This document shows, piece after piece, positions 15,757 through 23,765 of a DNA stretch of 64,000 nucleotides (position 1 is its first letter; the number at the start of each line of letters is the position of its first letter). The position numbers and the translations under genes are program-made. Below the pieces are notes generated by a model. The model was given only the letters and a program-made list of their open reading frames with translations. It had not been told where the DNA came from and searched no databases. Source of the stretch: Burkholderia aenigmatica (GTDB taxonomy: Bacteria; Pseudomonadota; Gammaproteobacteria; Burkholderiales; Burkholderiaceae); NCBI RefSeq assembly GCF_902499175.1, contig NZ_CABVQC010000030.1, forward strand, positions 1-64,000. The letters run 5' to 3'.

Positions 15757-16665
15757 CTACAACGGGAAACTGAACTGCACCCACAGCTTGTCGCCCTGCG
15801 GCCGGTTGCGCACCGCGAACTCGTGCTGGTATTTCACGACCACGCCCGATGCCGGCCCCCACATGACCCGCAGTTGCGGGCCGATCGCGACCGACTGCCC
15901 GCGAAAGCCGTCCGACGCGACCTTGATGCCGTCCTGCGTATCGTCGGTGAACTGCTTCAGGAACGTGCCCTGCACGCCGAGCTGCACGCGCCGGTCGAGC
16001 GAATAGCCGACCAGGTAGTCGAGCACGGCGACCGCACCCGAGTGGTAGTGCGTCGCATGGTTCGGCGAATTCAGCTCCAGCAGCGTGGTCGTCGAGATCT
16101 CCCAGTCGCGGCCCGGAAACCAGGTCGTGCTGACGTACGGCAGGAACGCATACGTGTTCAGCCCCGTGTTCGCGATCCGGTTCGCCGCATACGCGCCGGT
16201 CGGCACCGCGAACGACGGCGAAAAGAACGCGAAGAAAGTCTTCGATGCGTTCGCATAGTTGATCATGAACGGCTCGAGGATCACGTCGCCGAGCGATGTG
16301 CGGTTTCCGCTGCCGCCCGGCGTCGACAGATGCAGGTGCACGATCGGCACGATCGCGCTGCTCGACAGCGAAAACGGCCCGAAGGTCGCGCCCCAGGTGT
16401 GGACCACGCGCGGCGTTTCCGCGACGACGTTCAGGTGGAACCCCGGCACCGCGCTGCCGCCGTCCGGCCCGGCAAACCGGTTCGATGCCGAGTACAGCGC
16501 GTAGTTGAAGTACTGCGTGTTGCCGGGCGGCGGGAGCATCCCGTTCAGTACCGTGTTGACGCCGAACGGATAGCTGATCTGCCCGTTCTCCGTGGCCGAC
16601 GCCGGAGCCTGAATGGCCCCGGCGATCAGGAGTGCCAACGGCACCCGTCGCAATGCGAATTTCAT
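15757..16665 (-). CDS. MetA-pathway phenol degradation outer-membrane protein
   Basis: 302 residues. A signal peptide ends near ASA-TENGQISYPFGVNTVLNG. Strand-rich body with GVNTVLNGMLPPPG, LGDVILEPFMINYA, a SFAVPTGAY segment and a C-terminal Phe-Pro-Leu (WVQFSFPL). This is the Phenol_MetA_deg (SphA-like) family, thought to pass aromatic substrates across the outer membrane. The start has GGAGACGAC just upstream. It lies beside the LysR gene of the hydroxyquinol operon, and a palindrome about 105 bp upstream of its start resembles one in front of that operon. This makes it a likely uptake channel for the same aromatic substrate. Confidence 0.85.
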   Translation of the reverse strand: MKFALRRVPLALLIAGAIQAPASATENGQISYPFGVNTVLNGMLPPPGNTQYFNYALYSASNRFAGPDGGSAVPGFHLNVVAETPRVVHTWGATFGPFSLSSSAIVPIVHLHLSTPGGSGNRTSLGDVILEPFMINYANASKTFFAFFSPSFAVPTGAYAANRIANTGLNTYAFLPYVSTTWFPGRDWEISTTTLLELNSPNHATHYHSGAVAVLDYLVGYSLDRRVQLGVQGTFLKQFTDDTQDGIKVASDGFRGQSVAIGPQLRVMWGPASGVVVKYQHEFAVRNRPQGDKLWVQFSFPL

Positions 16666-16770
16666 GTCGTCTCCAGACCGGATTGTTGTCGTGTTATCGC
16701 GAGCCGGGCATCGCAGGCCCGGGGAGACGCAATGTAAAGCGCACGACAGCGGCGAAAAAGACGACGTTCG

Positions 16771-16798
16771 GGAGAACAGTTCTCCGTCACACGGAGAA
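16771..16798. promoter_or_regulatory. Overlapping perfect palindromes, probable LysR operator
   Basis: GGAGAACAGTTCTCC (16771-16785) is a perfect palindrome around a central A. It overlaps a second one, TTCTCCGT / ACGGAGAA with a 3-base spacer (16780-16798). They lie between the stop of the LysR gene and the start of the channel gene, 106 bp upstream of the latter. A variant of the first occurs in the LysR/dioxygenase promoter at 17774. Confidence 0.6.
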
Positions 16799-16827
16799 AT
16801 GCTCGACGGCGCAGCGCCGGCCGGCGA

Positions 16828-17751
16828 TCAGCGGCCGACGTCCTTCCACTTGCGCGCGAGCCCGAGGCGTTCGAAACGCTCGATCAGGAACTCGGTGAAG
16901 ACGCGGATCTTCGCCGGCTGGTGACGGCGGCTCTGGTACGCGATGTTGACGGTGAGTGCCGGCAGTTGCCAGTCGGTGAGCACCGGCACCAGCTTCCCCG
17001 CGACGATATCGTCGTGAATGATGTAGAGCGGCTGGATCAGGATGCCGAGGCCCGCAAGCGCCGCGGCGCGGATCACCTGCCCTTCGTTCGCATCGAGCAC
17101 GCTCTTGATCGTGACCGACTGCTTCCTTGCGCCGTGACGGAAATGCAGGACGTACGGATCGTTCGCGAGGTTGTAGACCAGCAGCCGGTGGTCGCACAGC
17201 GCATCGGGCGTCGTCGGCGCGCCGTGCTTCGCCAGATACCCGGGCGACGCGGCCAGCACGCGCCGCGTCTCGGCGAGCTTGCGCACCGTGATGCCCGAAT
17301 CCGCCTCATGCTCGCGCGTGCGGATCGCCACGTCGATGCCGGCCTCGATGAAATCCGGGTAGCGGTTCGCCGCGACGATCTGCACGTTCAGGTTCGGGTA
17401 GCGCCGGTGAAACTCGGGCAACGCCGGTGCGATATAGATCGACGCGAACGATACCGAAGCGGTCACGCGCAGCGTGCCGGCCGGATTGACGCTCGCCTCG
17501 TTGACCGCCGCATCGGCCTCCGACAGTTCCATCAGGATCGCGACGCAGCGCCTGTGGTACTCGTGCCCGGCGTCGGTCAGCCACAGGCGCCGCGTGGTGC
17601 GCTCGACGAGCCGCGCACCCAGCCGCTCCTCCAGCGCGTTCAGGCAGCGGCTCGCCGCCGCGCTCGACATCCCCAGCCGCTCGGCGGCCTTCGACAGGCT
17701 GCCCAGCTCGGCGACCTGAACGAAAAATTCGATCTGCGTCCACTTGTCCAT
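16828..17751 (-). CDS. LysR-family regulator of the hydroxyquinol island
   Basis: 307 residues. An N-terminal winged helix-turn-helix (MDKWTQIEFFVQVAELGSL, SKAAERLGMSSAAASRCLNA) is followed by a LysR effector domain (about 90-300) with RVTASVSFASIYIAPALPEF and GIDVAIRTRE. The start at 17751 is the canonical LysR start; an in-frame extension to 17814 would run into the divergent promoter. It is transcribed away from the dioxygenase operon, and between the two lies a copy of a palindrome also found upstream of the channel gene. The expected role is activation of the pathway with an aromatic intermediate as inducer. Confidence 0.93.
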   Translation of the reverse strand: MDKWTQIEFFVQVAELGSLSKAAERLGMSSAAASRCLNALEERLGARLVERTTRRLWLTDAGHEYHRRCVAILMELSEADAAVNEASVNPAGTLRVTASVSFASIYIAPALPEFHRRYPNLNVQIVAANRYPDFIEAGIDVAIRTREHEADSGITVRKLAETRRVLAASPGYLAKHGAPTTPDALCDHRLLVYNLANDPYVLHFRHGARKQSVTIKSVLDANEGQVIRAAALAGLGILIQPLYIIHDDIVAGKLVPVLTDWQLPALTVNIAYQSRRHQPAKIRVFTEFLIERFERLGLARKWKDVGR

Positions 17752-17773
17752 GCGTTCGATTCTTCCAGCTGGC

Positions 17774-17788
17774 GGAGAACAAAACTCC
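17774..17788. promoter_or_regulatory. Second copy of the LysR-type operator motif
   Basis: GGAGAACAAAACTCC matches 12 of 15 positions of the palindrome at 16771-16785. It sits in the 118-bp gap between the divergent LysR (start 17751) and hydroxyquinol dioxygenase (start 17870) genes, the usual place for LysR autoregulation and target activation. Confidence 0.55.
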
Positions 17789-17869
17789 TCCAAACCATCT
17801 TTTTTACGATTCAAGGAGGAATTAATGTTACGTCAACGCGCCATCCAACGACATCAGGAGACAACCCCT

Positions 17870-18751
17870 ATGCGCAATCTCAACGAAGACACCATCACGC
17901 AGGCCGTGATCGCGTCGCTGAGCGGCTGTCGCGACGAGCGGTTGCGCACGGTCATGACCAGTCTCGTCCAGCACCTGCATTCGTTTGCGCGGGAGACGAA
18001 GCTCACCGAGGCCGAATGGCAGACCGCGGTCGGCTTCCTGACCGCCGTCGGCCACATCACCGACGACAAGCGCCAGGAGTTCATCCTGCTGTCCGACGTG
18101 CTCGGGCTGTCGACCCTCGTCACCGCGCAGAACCATGCGAAGCCGGCCGGCTGCACGGAGGCGACCGTATTCGGCCCGTTCTACGTCGAAGGCAGCCGTG
18201 ACTTCGGGATGTTCGACGACATCGCGAACGGCGCATGCGGCGAGCCCTGTTTCGTCTCGGGCCATGTGCGCGCAATCGACGGCGCGCCGATCGCGCACGC
18301 GTCGCTGGAAGTCTGGCAAGCCGATGAAGACGGACACTACGACGTGCAACTCCCGGCCGACGACGGATCGGTCACGCACCGCGCGCGCGGCCGGCTGCGC
18401 ACCGGCGCCGACGGGCGTTACGCATTCCGCTCGATCCTCGCCGAGCCGTATCCGATTCCGCACGACGGCCCCGTCGGCGTGATGCTCGACGCGCTCGGCC
18501 GTCACCCGTGGCGCCCCGCGCACCTGCACTTCATGATCGAGGCACGCGGCTATGAAACGCTGATCACGCACGTGTTCCGCGACGGCGACCGCTATCTCGA
18601 CTCCGATGCGGTATTCGGCGTGCGCTCGACGCTCGTCGCCGACTGGGTCCGGCACGCGCCCGGCCTCGCGCCGGACGGATCGCGCATGGACACGCCCTTC
18701 TACACGCTCGATTACGACTTCGTGCTCAATCCCGCGGAGCGCGCCGCATGA
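17870..18751 (+). CDS. Hydroxyquinol 1,2-dioxygenase
   Basis: 293 residues. This non-heme Fe(III) intradiol dioxygenase cleaves 1,2,4-trihydroxybenzene to maleylacetate. An N-terminal helical dimerisation domain (1-100) precedes the beta-sandwich catalytic domain. Iron ligands are visible as Tyr in DEDGHYDVQ, Tyr in AEPYPIPHDGPVG, and the two His of RPAHLHFMI. The opening MRNLNEDTITQAV is typical of hydroxyquinol rather than catechol enzymes. ATG 17870 has AGGAG nine bases upstream. An in-frame ATG at 17825 has an even better AAGGAGG site and would add 15 residues, so the true start needs N-terminal data. The next gene overlaps the stop as ATGA. Confidence 0.93.
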   Translation: MRNLNEDTITQAVIASLSGCRDERLRTVMTSLVQHLHSFARETKLTEAEWQTAVGFLTAVGHITDDKRQEFILLSDVLGLSTLVTAQNHAKPAGCTEATVFGPFYVEGSRDFGMFDDIANGACGEPCFVSGHVRAIDGAPIAHASLEVWQADEDGHYDVQLPADDGSVTHRARGRLRTGADGRYAFRSILAEPYPIPHDGPVGVMLDALGRHPWRPAHLHFMIEARGYETLITHVFRDGDRYLDSDAVFGVRSTLVADWVRHAPGLAPDGSRMDTPFYTLDYDFVLNPAERAA

Positions 18752-19050
18752 TCCGCCACGTCGTGATGTGGAACGTTGCGGGCGCAACCGAACCGGAGCG
18801 CGCGGTGGCACGCACCACCGTCAAGACCGCCTTCGAAAGCCTGCGTGGCCGGATTCCGGGCATGACGCACCTCGAGGTCGGCGCGGATTTCAGCGCGGCC
18901 GATTACGCGTGCGACCTGATTCTCGTCGCCGACTTCGAGTCGCGCGAAGCGCTCGACGTCTACGCGACGCATCCTGAACACACACGCGTACGCGACGCAC
19001 TGACGGGCCTGCGCATCGCGCGCCATCAGGTCGATTACGCAACGGAGTGA
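18748..19050 (+). CDS. Dabb-domain (stress-responsive A/B barrel) protein
   Basis: 100 residues forming one Dabb ferredoxin-like alpha/beta barrel: MIRHVVMWNVA, RIPGMTHLEVGADFS, CDLILVADFESREALDVYAT, HPEH and a final HQVDYATE. Such proteins are dimers. Some are catalytic (plant olivetolic acid cyclase and other small aromatic or polyketide enzymes), most are unassigned. Its ATG overlaps the dioxygenase stop, so the products are made together. In this operon it may bind or process a resorcinol-like intermediate; that is inference. His5 and the HPEH loop are the residues to examine. Confidence 0.85.
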   Translation: MIRHVVMWNVAGATEPERAVARTTVKTAFESLRGRIPGMTHLEVGADFSAADYACDLILVADFESREALDVYATHPEHTRVRDALTGLRIARHQVDYATE

Positions 19051-19057
19051 CGACGAC

Positions 19058-20125
19058 ATGAACTTCATCTACCAGGCACGTCCCGCCCGCGTGATCTTCG
19101 GCGCGGGCAGCCTCGATCATCTCGAACGCGAAGTGCTGGAACTGGGCGCGCAACGCGCAATCGTGCTCTGCACGCCGGAACAGCGCGACCTCGCGCAACG
19201 CATCGTCGAGCGGCTCGGTGCGCGCGCGGCCGGACTCTACGATCGGGCGACGATGCACGTGCCGATCGAAATCGCCCGCGATGCGCAGGCGTTCGCGAGG
19301 TCGTGCGACGCGGATTGCGCGATCGCGATCGGCGGCGGCTCGACGATCGGCCTCGGCAAGGCGATCGCGCTCGAAAGCAGCCTCCCGATCCTCGCGATCC
19401 CGACGACCTACGCCGGCAGCGAAATGACGCCGATCTACGGCCTGACCGAAGGCGGCCTCAAGCGCACGGGCTCCGACGCACGCGTGTTGCCGAAAACGGT
19501 GATCTACGATCCCGCGCTCACCGTCACGCTGCCCGTCGAGCTGTCCGTGACGAGCGGCCTCAATGCGATCGCGCATGCGGCGGAAGGCCTCTACGCGAAC
19601 AACACGAATCCGGTGATGAGCCTCGTCGCCGAAGAAGGCATTCGCGCACTGGCGCGCGGCCTGCCCGGCGTGCGGCGCGACCCCGCCGACCTCGGCGCAC
19701 GCAGCGACGCGCTCTACGGCGCGTGGCTGTGCGGCATGGTGCTCGGCAACGTCGGCATGGCGCTGCACCACAAGCTCTGTCACACGCTCGGCGGCAGCTT
19801 CAACCTGCCGCACGCGCCGACCCATACGGTCGTGCTGCCGCATGCGCTCGCGTACAACGCCGCGCACGCGCCGGATGCGATGCAGCGGATCGCCCGCGCG
19901 ATCGGCACGAACGACGCCGCACGCGGCCTCTACGCACTGGCACTCGACAACGGCGCGCCGGTTTCATTGAAGGCGATCGGCATGCAGGAAGCCGACCTCG
20001 ATCGCGCCGCCGATCTCGCCGCCGCGAATCCGTACTGGAACCCGCGCCCGATCGAACGCGACGGCCTGCGCGCGCTGCTGCAGGACGCGTTCGACGGCAA
20101 CCTGCCCGGCTCGACCGCGCGCTGA
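19058..20125 (+). CDS. Maleylacetate reductase
   Basis: 355 residues, iron-containing alcohol dehydrogenase superfamily. It reduces maleylacetate to 3-oxoadipate with NAD(P)H, the step after hydroxyquinol ring cleavage. Seen are the dinucleotide-binding AIAIGGGSTIGLGKAIAL, the IPTTYAGSEMTPIYG motif, SGLNAIAHAAEGLYA and the catalytic LHHKLCHTLGG with PHAPTHTVVLPHA. Length is normal for the family. It lies seven bases after the Dabb gene. The 3-oxoadipate produced would enter the beta-ketoadipate pathway, whose later genes are not in the window. Confidence 0.94.
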   Translation: MNFIYQARPARVIFGAGSLDHLEREVLELGAQRAIVLCTPEQRDLAQRIVERLGARAAGLYDRATMHVPIEIARDAQAFARSCDADCAIAIGGGSTIGLGKAIALESSLPILAIPTTYAGSEMTPIYGLTEGGLKRTGSDARVLPKTVIYDPALTVTLPVELSVTSGLNAIAHAAEGLYANNTNPVMSLVAEEGIRALARGLPGVRRDPADLGARSDALYGAWLCGMVLGNVGMALHHKLCHTLGGSFNLPHAPTHTVVLPHALAYNAAHAPDAMQRIARAIGTNDAARGLYALALDNGAPVSLKAIGMQEADLDRAADLAAANPYWNPRPIERDGLRALLQDAFDGNLPGSTAR

Positions 20126-20175
20126 GCCGACCGCACGACACACCAACAAACGACCCCGTCATGGAGACATCCCAT

Positions 20176-21840
20176 ATGAATACCGAATCGAGCGCGCACG
20201 GCGACAGCACCGTCGAACACTGTGACATCGCCATCGTCGGCTACGGCCCGACCGGCCTCGTCGCCGCATCGATGCTGGGCCGCGCCGGCCATCGCGTGAT
20301 CGTCCTCGAACGCTGGCCGACGCCCTACGGCCTGCCGCGCCTCACGCACATCGACGGCGAAACCGCGCGCATCGTGCAGGCCAGCGCCGACGTCGATCAC
20401 GCGCTGCGCAACGCGAAGGCCGTCGACACCTATCACTACCGCGACGCGAACGGCGACCTGCTGCTCGAACTGAACTGGACCGGCCGCGCATGCGGCTATC
20501 CCGCGCACATCTCGATCTACCAGCCCGACATCGAGGACGCGATCGACGCGCGCGCCAGCACCTTCACGAACGTGACGATCCTGCGCGGCTGGGAAGTCGA
20601 CACGCTGCTGCAGGACGACGACGGCGTCACGCTGACCGCGCATCCGTCGCGCGGCAGCCAGGACGCGCAATGGACCGGCAAGCCGCGTGCCATCCGCGCC
20701 CGCTACGTGATCGGCGCCGACGGCGCGAACAGCTTCGTGCGCCGCACGCTCGGCATCGAACGATCCGATTTCGGCTACAACGAGCGCTGGCTCAATCTCG
20801 ATTCGGAGAACAAGCGCGATCTCGGCGACGGCTGCGCACGCACGACGATCTACTGCGATCCGTCGCGCGCGTACATGCACATGCCGATCGGCACGAAGCG
20901 CACACGGTTCGAGCTGCGCGTGCTGCCGAACGAATCGACCGACGAATGGGAAACGGAAGAAGCCGGCTGGAAGTGGCTCAACGACCACTACGGCTACGGC
21001 CCGGACGACCTGACGCTGCTGCGCCACGTCGTCTACACGTTCGAGACGCGCATGGCGGAACGCTGGCGCGACGGCCGCGTGCTGCTCGCCGGCGATGCGG
21101 CGCACACGATGATGCCGTACATGGGACAAGGCGCGTGCTCCGGCATGCGCGACGGGTTCAACCTCGCGTGGAAGCTCGACCTGGTGCTGACCGGGCGCGC
21201 CTCCTCCGACCTGCTCGACACGTTTGAAACCGAGCGCCGCCCGCACGTGACCGCGATCACGCAGATGTCGCTGTTTCTCGGGCAGGTCGTCAACGAGGAC
21301 GATCCGCGCAAGGTCGCCGAGCGCGACGCGGCGTTCCGCGCCGGCAACATGCCGCCGATGCCGCCGTTCCCGAAGATCGAGCACGGTATCGTGCACGACG
21401 AAGCCGACGGCACGCGCCTGCCGACGACCGGCGCGCCCGCACCGCAAGGGCGCGTTCGCCGCGGCGCAGCCGAAGGCCGTTTCGACGACGTGGTCGGCCG
21501 GGGATTCCAGCTCGTCGCGCGCGAACACCCTTCCCGATACCTCGACGACGCGCAGCGCGCGTTCCTCGCGCGGCTCGGCTGCCACGTGGCCGTGCTGTCC
21601 GACGACGTGAGTGCACCGGATGCGGTGGTCGATCTCGACGGCGAGCAGCAAGCGTTCATGCAGGCGCACGGGATCGGCGCGTATATCGCGCGGCCCGATT
21701 TCGTCGTGTTCGGTTCGGTGGCCGACCTGCGCAACCTCGGCGCGCTCGTCGATTCGCTTCGCGACAAGCTGCACGGGTCCGCCGCGTCGAGCGAGCCGTC
21801 CGCCGCGTCGGCAGCCGCCGCCGTCACCCACGCATCGTGA
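20176..21840 (+). CDS. FAD-dependent aromatic hydroxylase (MhpA/resorcinol-hydroxylase type)
   Basis: 554 residues, class A flavoprotein monooxygenase. The FAD Rossmann motif GYGPTGLVAASMLGRAGH lies near residue 22, the DG motif is YVIGADGANSFVRR, and the GD motif is VLLAGDAAHTMMPYMGQGA. A C-terminal thioredoxin-like domain (about 420-530) is present, as in MhpA and phenol hydroxylases. In this operon the likely reaction is para-hydroxylation of a resorcinol-type ring to hydroxyquinol with NAD(P)H and O2. The ATG at 20176 is preferred because GGAG lies nine bases upstream. ATG at 20161 is in frame but has no site. Confidence 0.88.
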   Translation: MNTESSAHGDSTVEHCDIAIVGYGPTGLVAASMLGRAGHRVIVLERWPTPYGLPRLTHIDGETARIVQASADVDHALRNAKAVDTYHYRDANGDLLLELNWTGRACGYPAHISIYQPDIEDAIDARASTFTNVTILRGWEVDTLLQDDDGVTLTAHPSRGSQDAQWTGKPRAIRARYVIGADGANSFVRRTLGIERSDFGYNERWLNLDSENKRDLGDGCARTTIYCDPSRAYMHMPIGTKRTRFELRVLPNESTDEWETEEAGWKWLNDHYGYGPDDLTLLRHVVYTFETRMAERWRDGRVLLAGDAAHTMMPYMGQGACSGMRDGFNLAWKLDLVLTGRASSDLLDTFETERRPHVTAITQMSLFLGQVVNEDDPRKVAERDAAFRAGNMPPMPPFPKIEHGIVHDEADGTRLPTTGAPAPQGRVRRGAAEGRFDDVVGRGFQLVAREHPSRYLDDAQRAFLARLGCHVAVLSDDVSAPDAVVDLDGEQQAFMQAHGIGAYIARPDFVVFGSVADLRNLGALVDSLRDKLHGSAASSEPSAASAAAAVTHAS

Positions 21841-21853
21841 AGGAGACCTACGC

Positions 21854-22930
21854 ATGACGACCGAACTGTCACCGTTCGCGCTGTCCCTGCAACGCGCGAT
21901 GCCCGTCACGCGCTTGCTCGACTGCGGGATGGACTATGCCGACGCAACGGCGCTGCATGCGCGCACGTCGGCAGGCGAACCATGGGATGTCGCGGCCGAA
22001 GCGCTGGCCGACGCGCAACTCGCGCGCGCCACCCAGGCCGCGGATGCCGGCCACCTGGTCACAGCCGCCGACGCGCAGGCGATGGCCACCGCGAACCTGC
22101 TGTTTGCGCAGATGGCGTTCAATCACGACGTGCCGCGCAAGCGCGCCCTCTATGCGCGGCTCGTCGACGCGTCGCACGGTCTCGCGCGCTGGTCCGACAA
22201 GCGCATCGAACGTGTCGAAGTACCGTTCGGCGATGCGCACCTGATCGGCTGGCTGGTCCGGCCGCCGACCGAACGCGTACGCGGCACCGTCATCGTGTTC
22301 GGCGGCCAGAGCGGCTGGGGCTTCGCGTACTGGCCGATCGCACGCGCGCTCGCCGCGCGCGGCCTCGCGACGCTGCTCGCCGAGGGGCCGGGCCAGGGCG
22401 AGACGCGGCTCGAACAGCGGATCTTCGTCGACGTCGACATGAGCGCCGCATACCGGCGCTTCGTCGATCACGTCGCCGATCGCGTGCCCGGGCCGATCGG
22501 CATCTGGGGAAACAGCATCGGCGGATTGTGGGCCGCTTCGACCACTGCGAGCGACCACCGGATCGCCGCCTGTTGCGTGAATGGCGCACTCGCGGCGCCG
22601 ACACTGCTGCCGTTCCGCACCTTCGTCGAACAGGCCGCGGCGATGCTCGGCAACGACGATCCCGATGCGGTCGCGGCGAACTTCGCGCGGATGAGCTTCT
22701 CGTCCGAGCGCGACCGCATCACGTGTCCGCTGCTGGTGCTGCACGGCGGTGAAGATCCGCTGATCCGGCTCGACGATCAGCAGCCGTTTCTCGATGCGGC
22801 GACCTCCGGCGATGCGACGCTCAGGGTCTGGCCGGACGGAGAGCACACGATCTACAACCACGCGTCCGAGCGAACCGCAGTCGTCTGCGACTGGTTCGTC
22901 GAGCGGTTGACGCAGGCTTCGGCGGCGTGA
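21854..22930 (+). CDS. Alpha/beta hydrolase, possible C-C bond hydrolase
   Basis: 358 residues. A helical N-terminal cap (1-130) is followed by an alpha/beta hydrolase core: VIVFGGQSGWGFAYW oxyanion region, nucleophile Ser in GIWGNSIGGLWAAS, acid in VLHGGEDPLIRL and His in WPDGEHTIYNH. The cap-first layout recalls 2,6-dihydroxypseudooxynicotine hydrolase and FrsA-like enzymes. The first of these cleaves an aryl-ketone C-C bond on a dihydroxy ring. Last gene of the hydroxyquinol operon, with AGGAGA upstream, before a strong hairpin. A role in releasing a resorcinol ring from an acyl side chain fits the context but is unproven. Confidence 0.8.
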   Translation: MTTELSPFALSLQRAMPVTRLLDCGMDYADATALHARTSAGEPWDVAAEALADAQLARATQAADAGHLVTAADAQAMATANLLFAQMAFNHDVPRKRALYARLVDASHGLARWSDKRIERVEVPFGDAHLIGWLVRPPTERVRGTVIVFGGQSGWGFAYWPIARALAARGLATLLAEGPGQGETRLEQRIFVDVDMSAAYRRFVDHVADRVPGPIGIWGNSIGGLWAASTTASDHRIAACCVNGALAAPTLLPFRTFVEQAAAMLGNDDPDAVAANFARMSFSSERDRITCPLLVLHGGEDPLIRLDDQQPFLDAATSGDATLRVWPDGEHTIYNHASERTAVVCDWFVERLTQASAA

Positions 22931-22938
22931 TCACGCAG

Positions 22939-22970
22939 GCGGTGTCGACCGTACGGACGGTCGACACCGC
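22939..22970. terminator. Strong bidirectional hairpin ending the hydroxyquinol operon
   Basis: GCGGTGTCGACCGT and its exact complement form a perfect 14-bp stem with a 4-base loop, eight bases after the operon's last stop codon and eight bases beyond the end of the convergent binding-protein-like gene. There is no T-run on either side, but stem length and position between convergent genes support termination. Confidence 0.7.
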
Positions 22971-22978
22971 GCGCGGCA

Positions 22979-23709
22979 TTACGACTTCGCGCCGCCGTTC
23001 TCCACCACGCCGTCGATTTCCGTGCGCGTGAAGCCGTACTTCGCCGTCCGCTCGCGATGATCGGCCGAGCCGAATACTCGCGCAGCTTCGCATTCACGGC
23101 CTGCACGAGCGCGTCGCTGTTCTTGCTGAATGAAAATCCGCCAACGGGCGCGGCTGCACCCGCACCAAGCTCGTGCGAGACGGCCGCCAGCCGCTCGTCC
23201 GTGTCAGCGACCGCGCGGGCCCCGATCGCGGTGCTCGCGAACGCGTCGACCTGCCCCGCCAGCAACGCAGCCACGGCGTCGGCCTGATCCTTGAAGATGA
23301 CGATCTGGCCGTCGCTCACGCCGGCCGCCTTTGCCGAATCGATCTGCACCTGGTCCGTCACGCACCCCAGCCGCGCATCGCTGCGGGCCGCGACGGCCGC
23401 GTAGCTCGTCAGCCGCTTCGGGTTGCCGGCCTGCAGCACGAAGCCGTCGCCGATCGCCCACACCGGGACGCTGAACGCCACGTGCCGCGCCCGTTCGGCC
23501 GTCACGAAGATCGGCACGTTCATGTCCCAGCGCCCGGCCTGCACCCCCGGCAGCAGCGCATCGAACGACGTCGGGTGATATTCGATGTCCGTCACGCCGA
23601 TCGCGCGCAGCACCACCTCGGCCAGCTCGATATCCGCGCCGGTCACGGTACCGTCTTCTGCCGTCCAGTAGAACGGCGGCTCCTCGATGTACGCAATCCT
23701 TACCTTCAT
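22979..23709 (-). pseudogene. SBP_bac_3-like protein, frameshifted near the C-terminus
   Basis: About 210 intact residues begin MKVRIAYIEEPPFYWTAEDG and continue with TGADIELAEVVLRAIGVTD, a binding-protein family 3 fold (amino-acid ABC receptors). After KLREY (about 23080) the frame is wrong. A different frame continues with GSADHRERTAKYGFTRTEID and ends at TAA 22979, as the family would. One lost base explains this; read as is, the protein gains about 75 unrelated residues and ends at 22852. There is no signal peptide although AGGAG precedes the ATG, so it would be cytoplasmic unless the start is wrong. It follows the aminotransferase gene. The loss could be a sequencing error. Confidence 0.75.
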
Positions 23710-23765
23710 GGTTCCACTCCTGACGTTCAATGATGTTCGCCGCGCCCGGACGCCGGGCGCCCGAT

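Noticed and set aside
13449..15773. 774-codon plus-strand open frame
   Set aside because: Exactly antisense to the TonB receptor, which has clear motifs. No start signal or family features.
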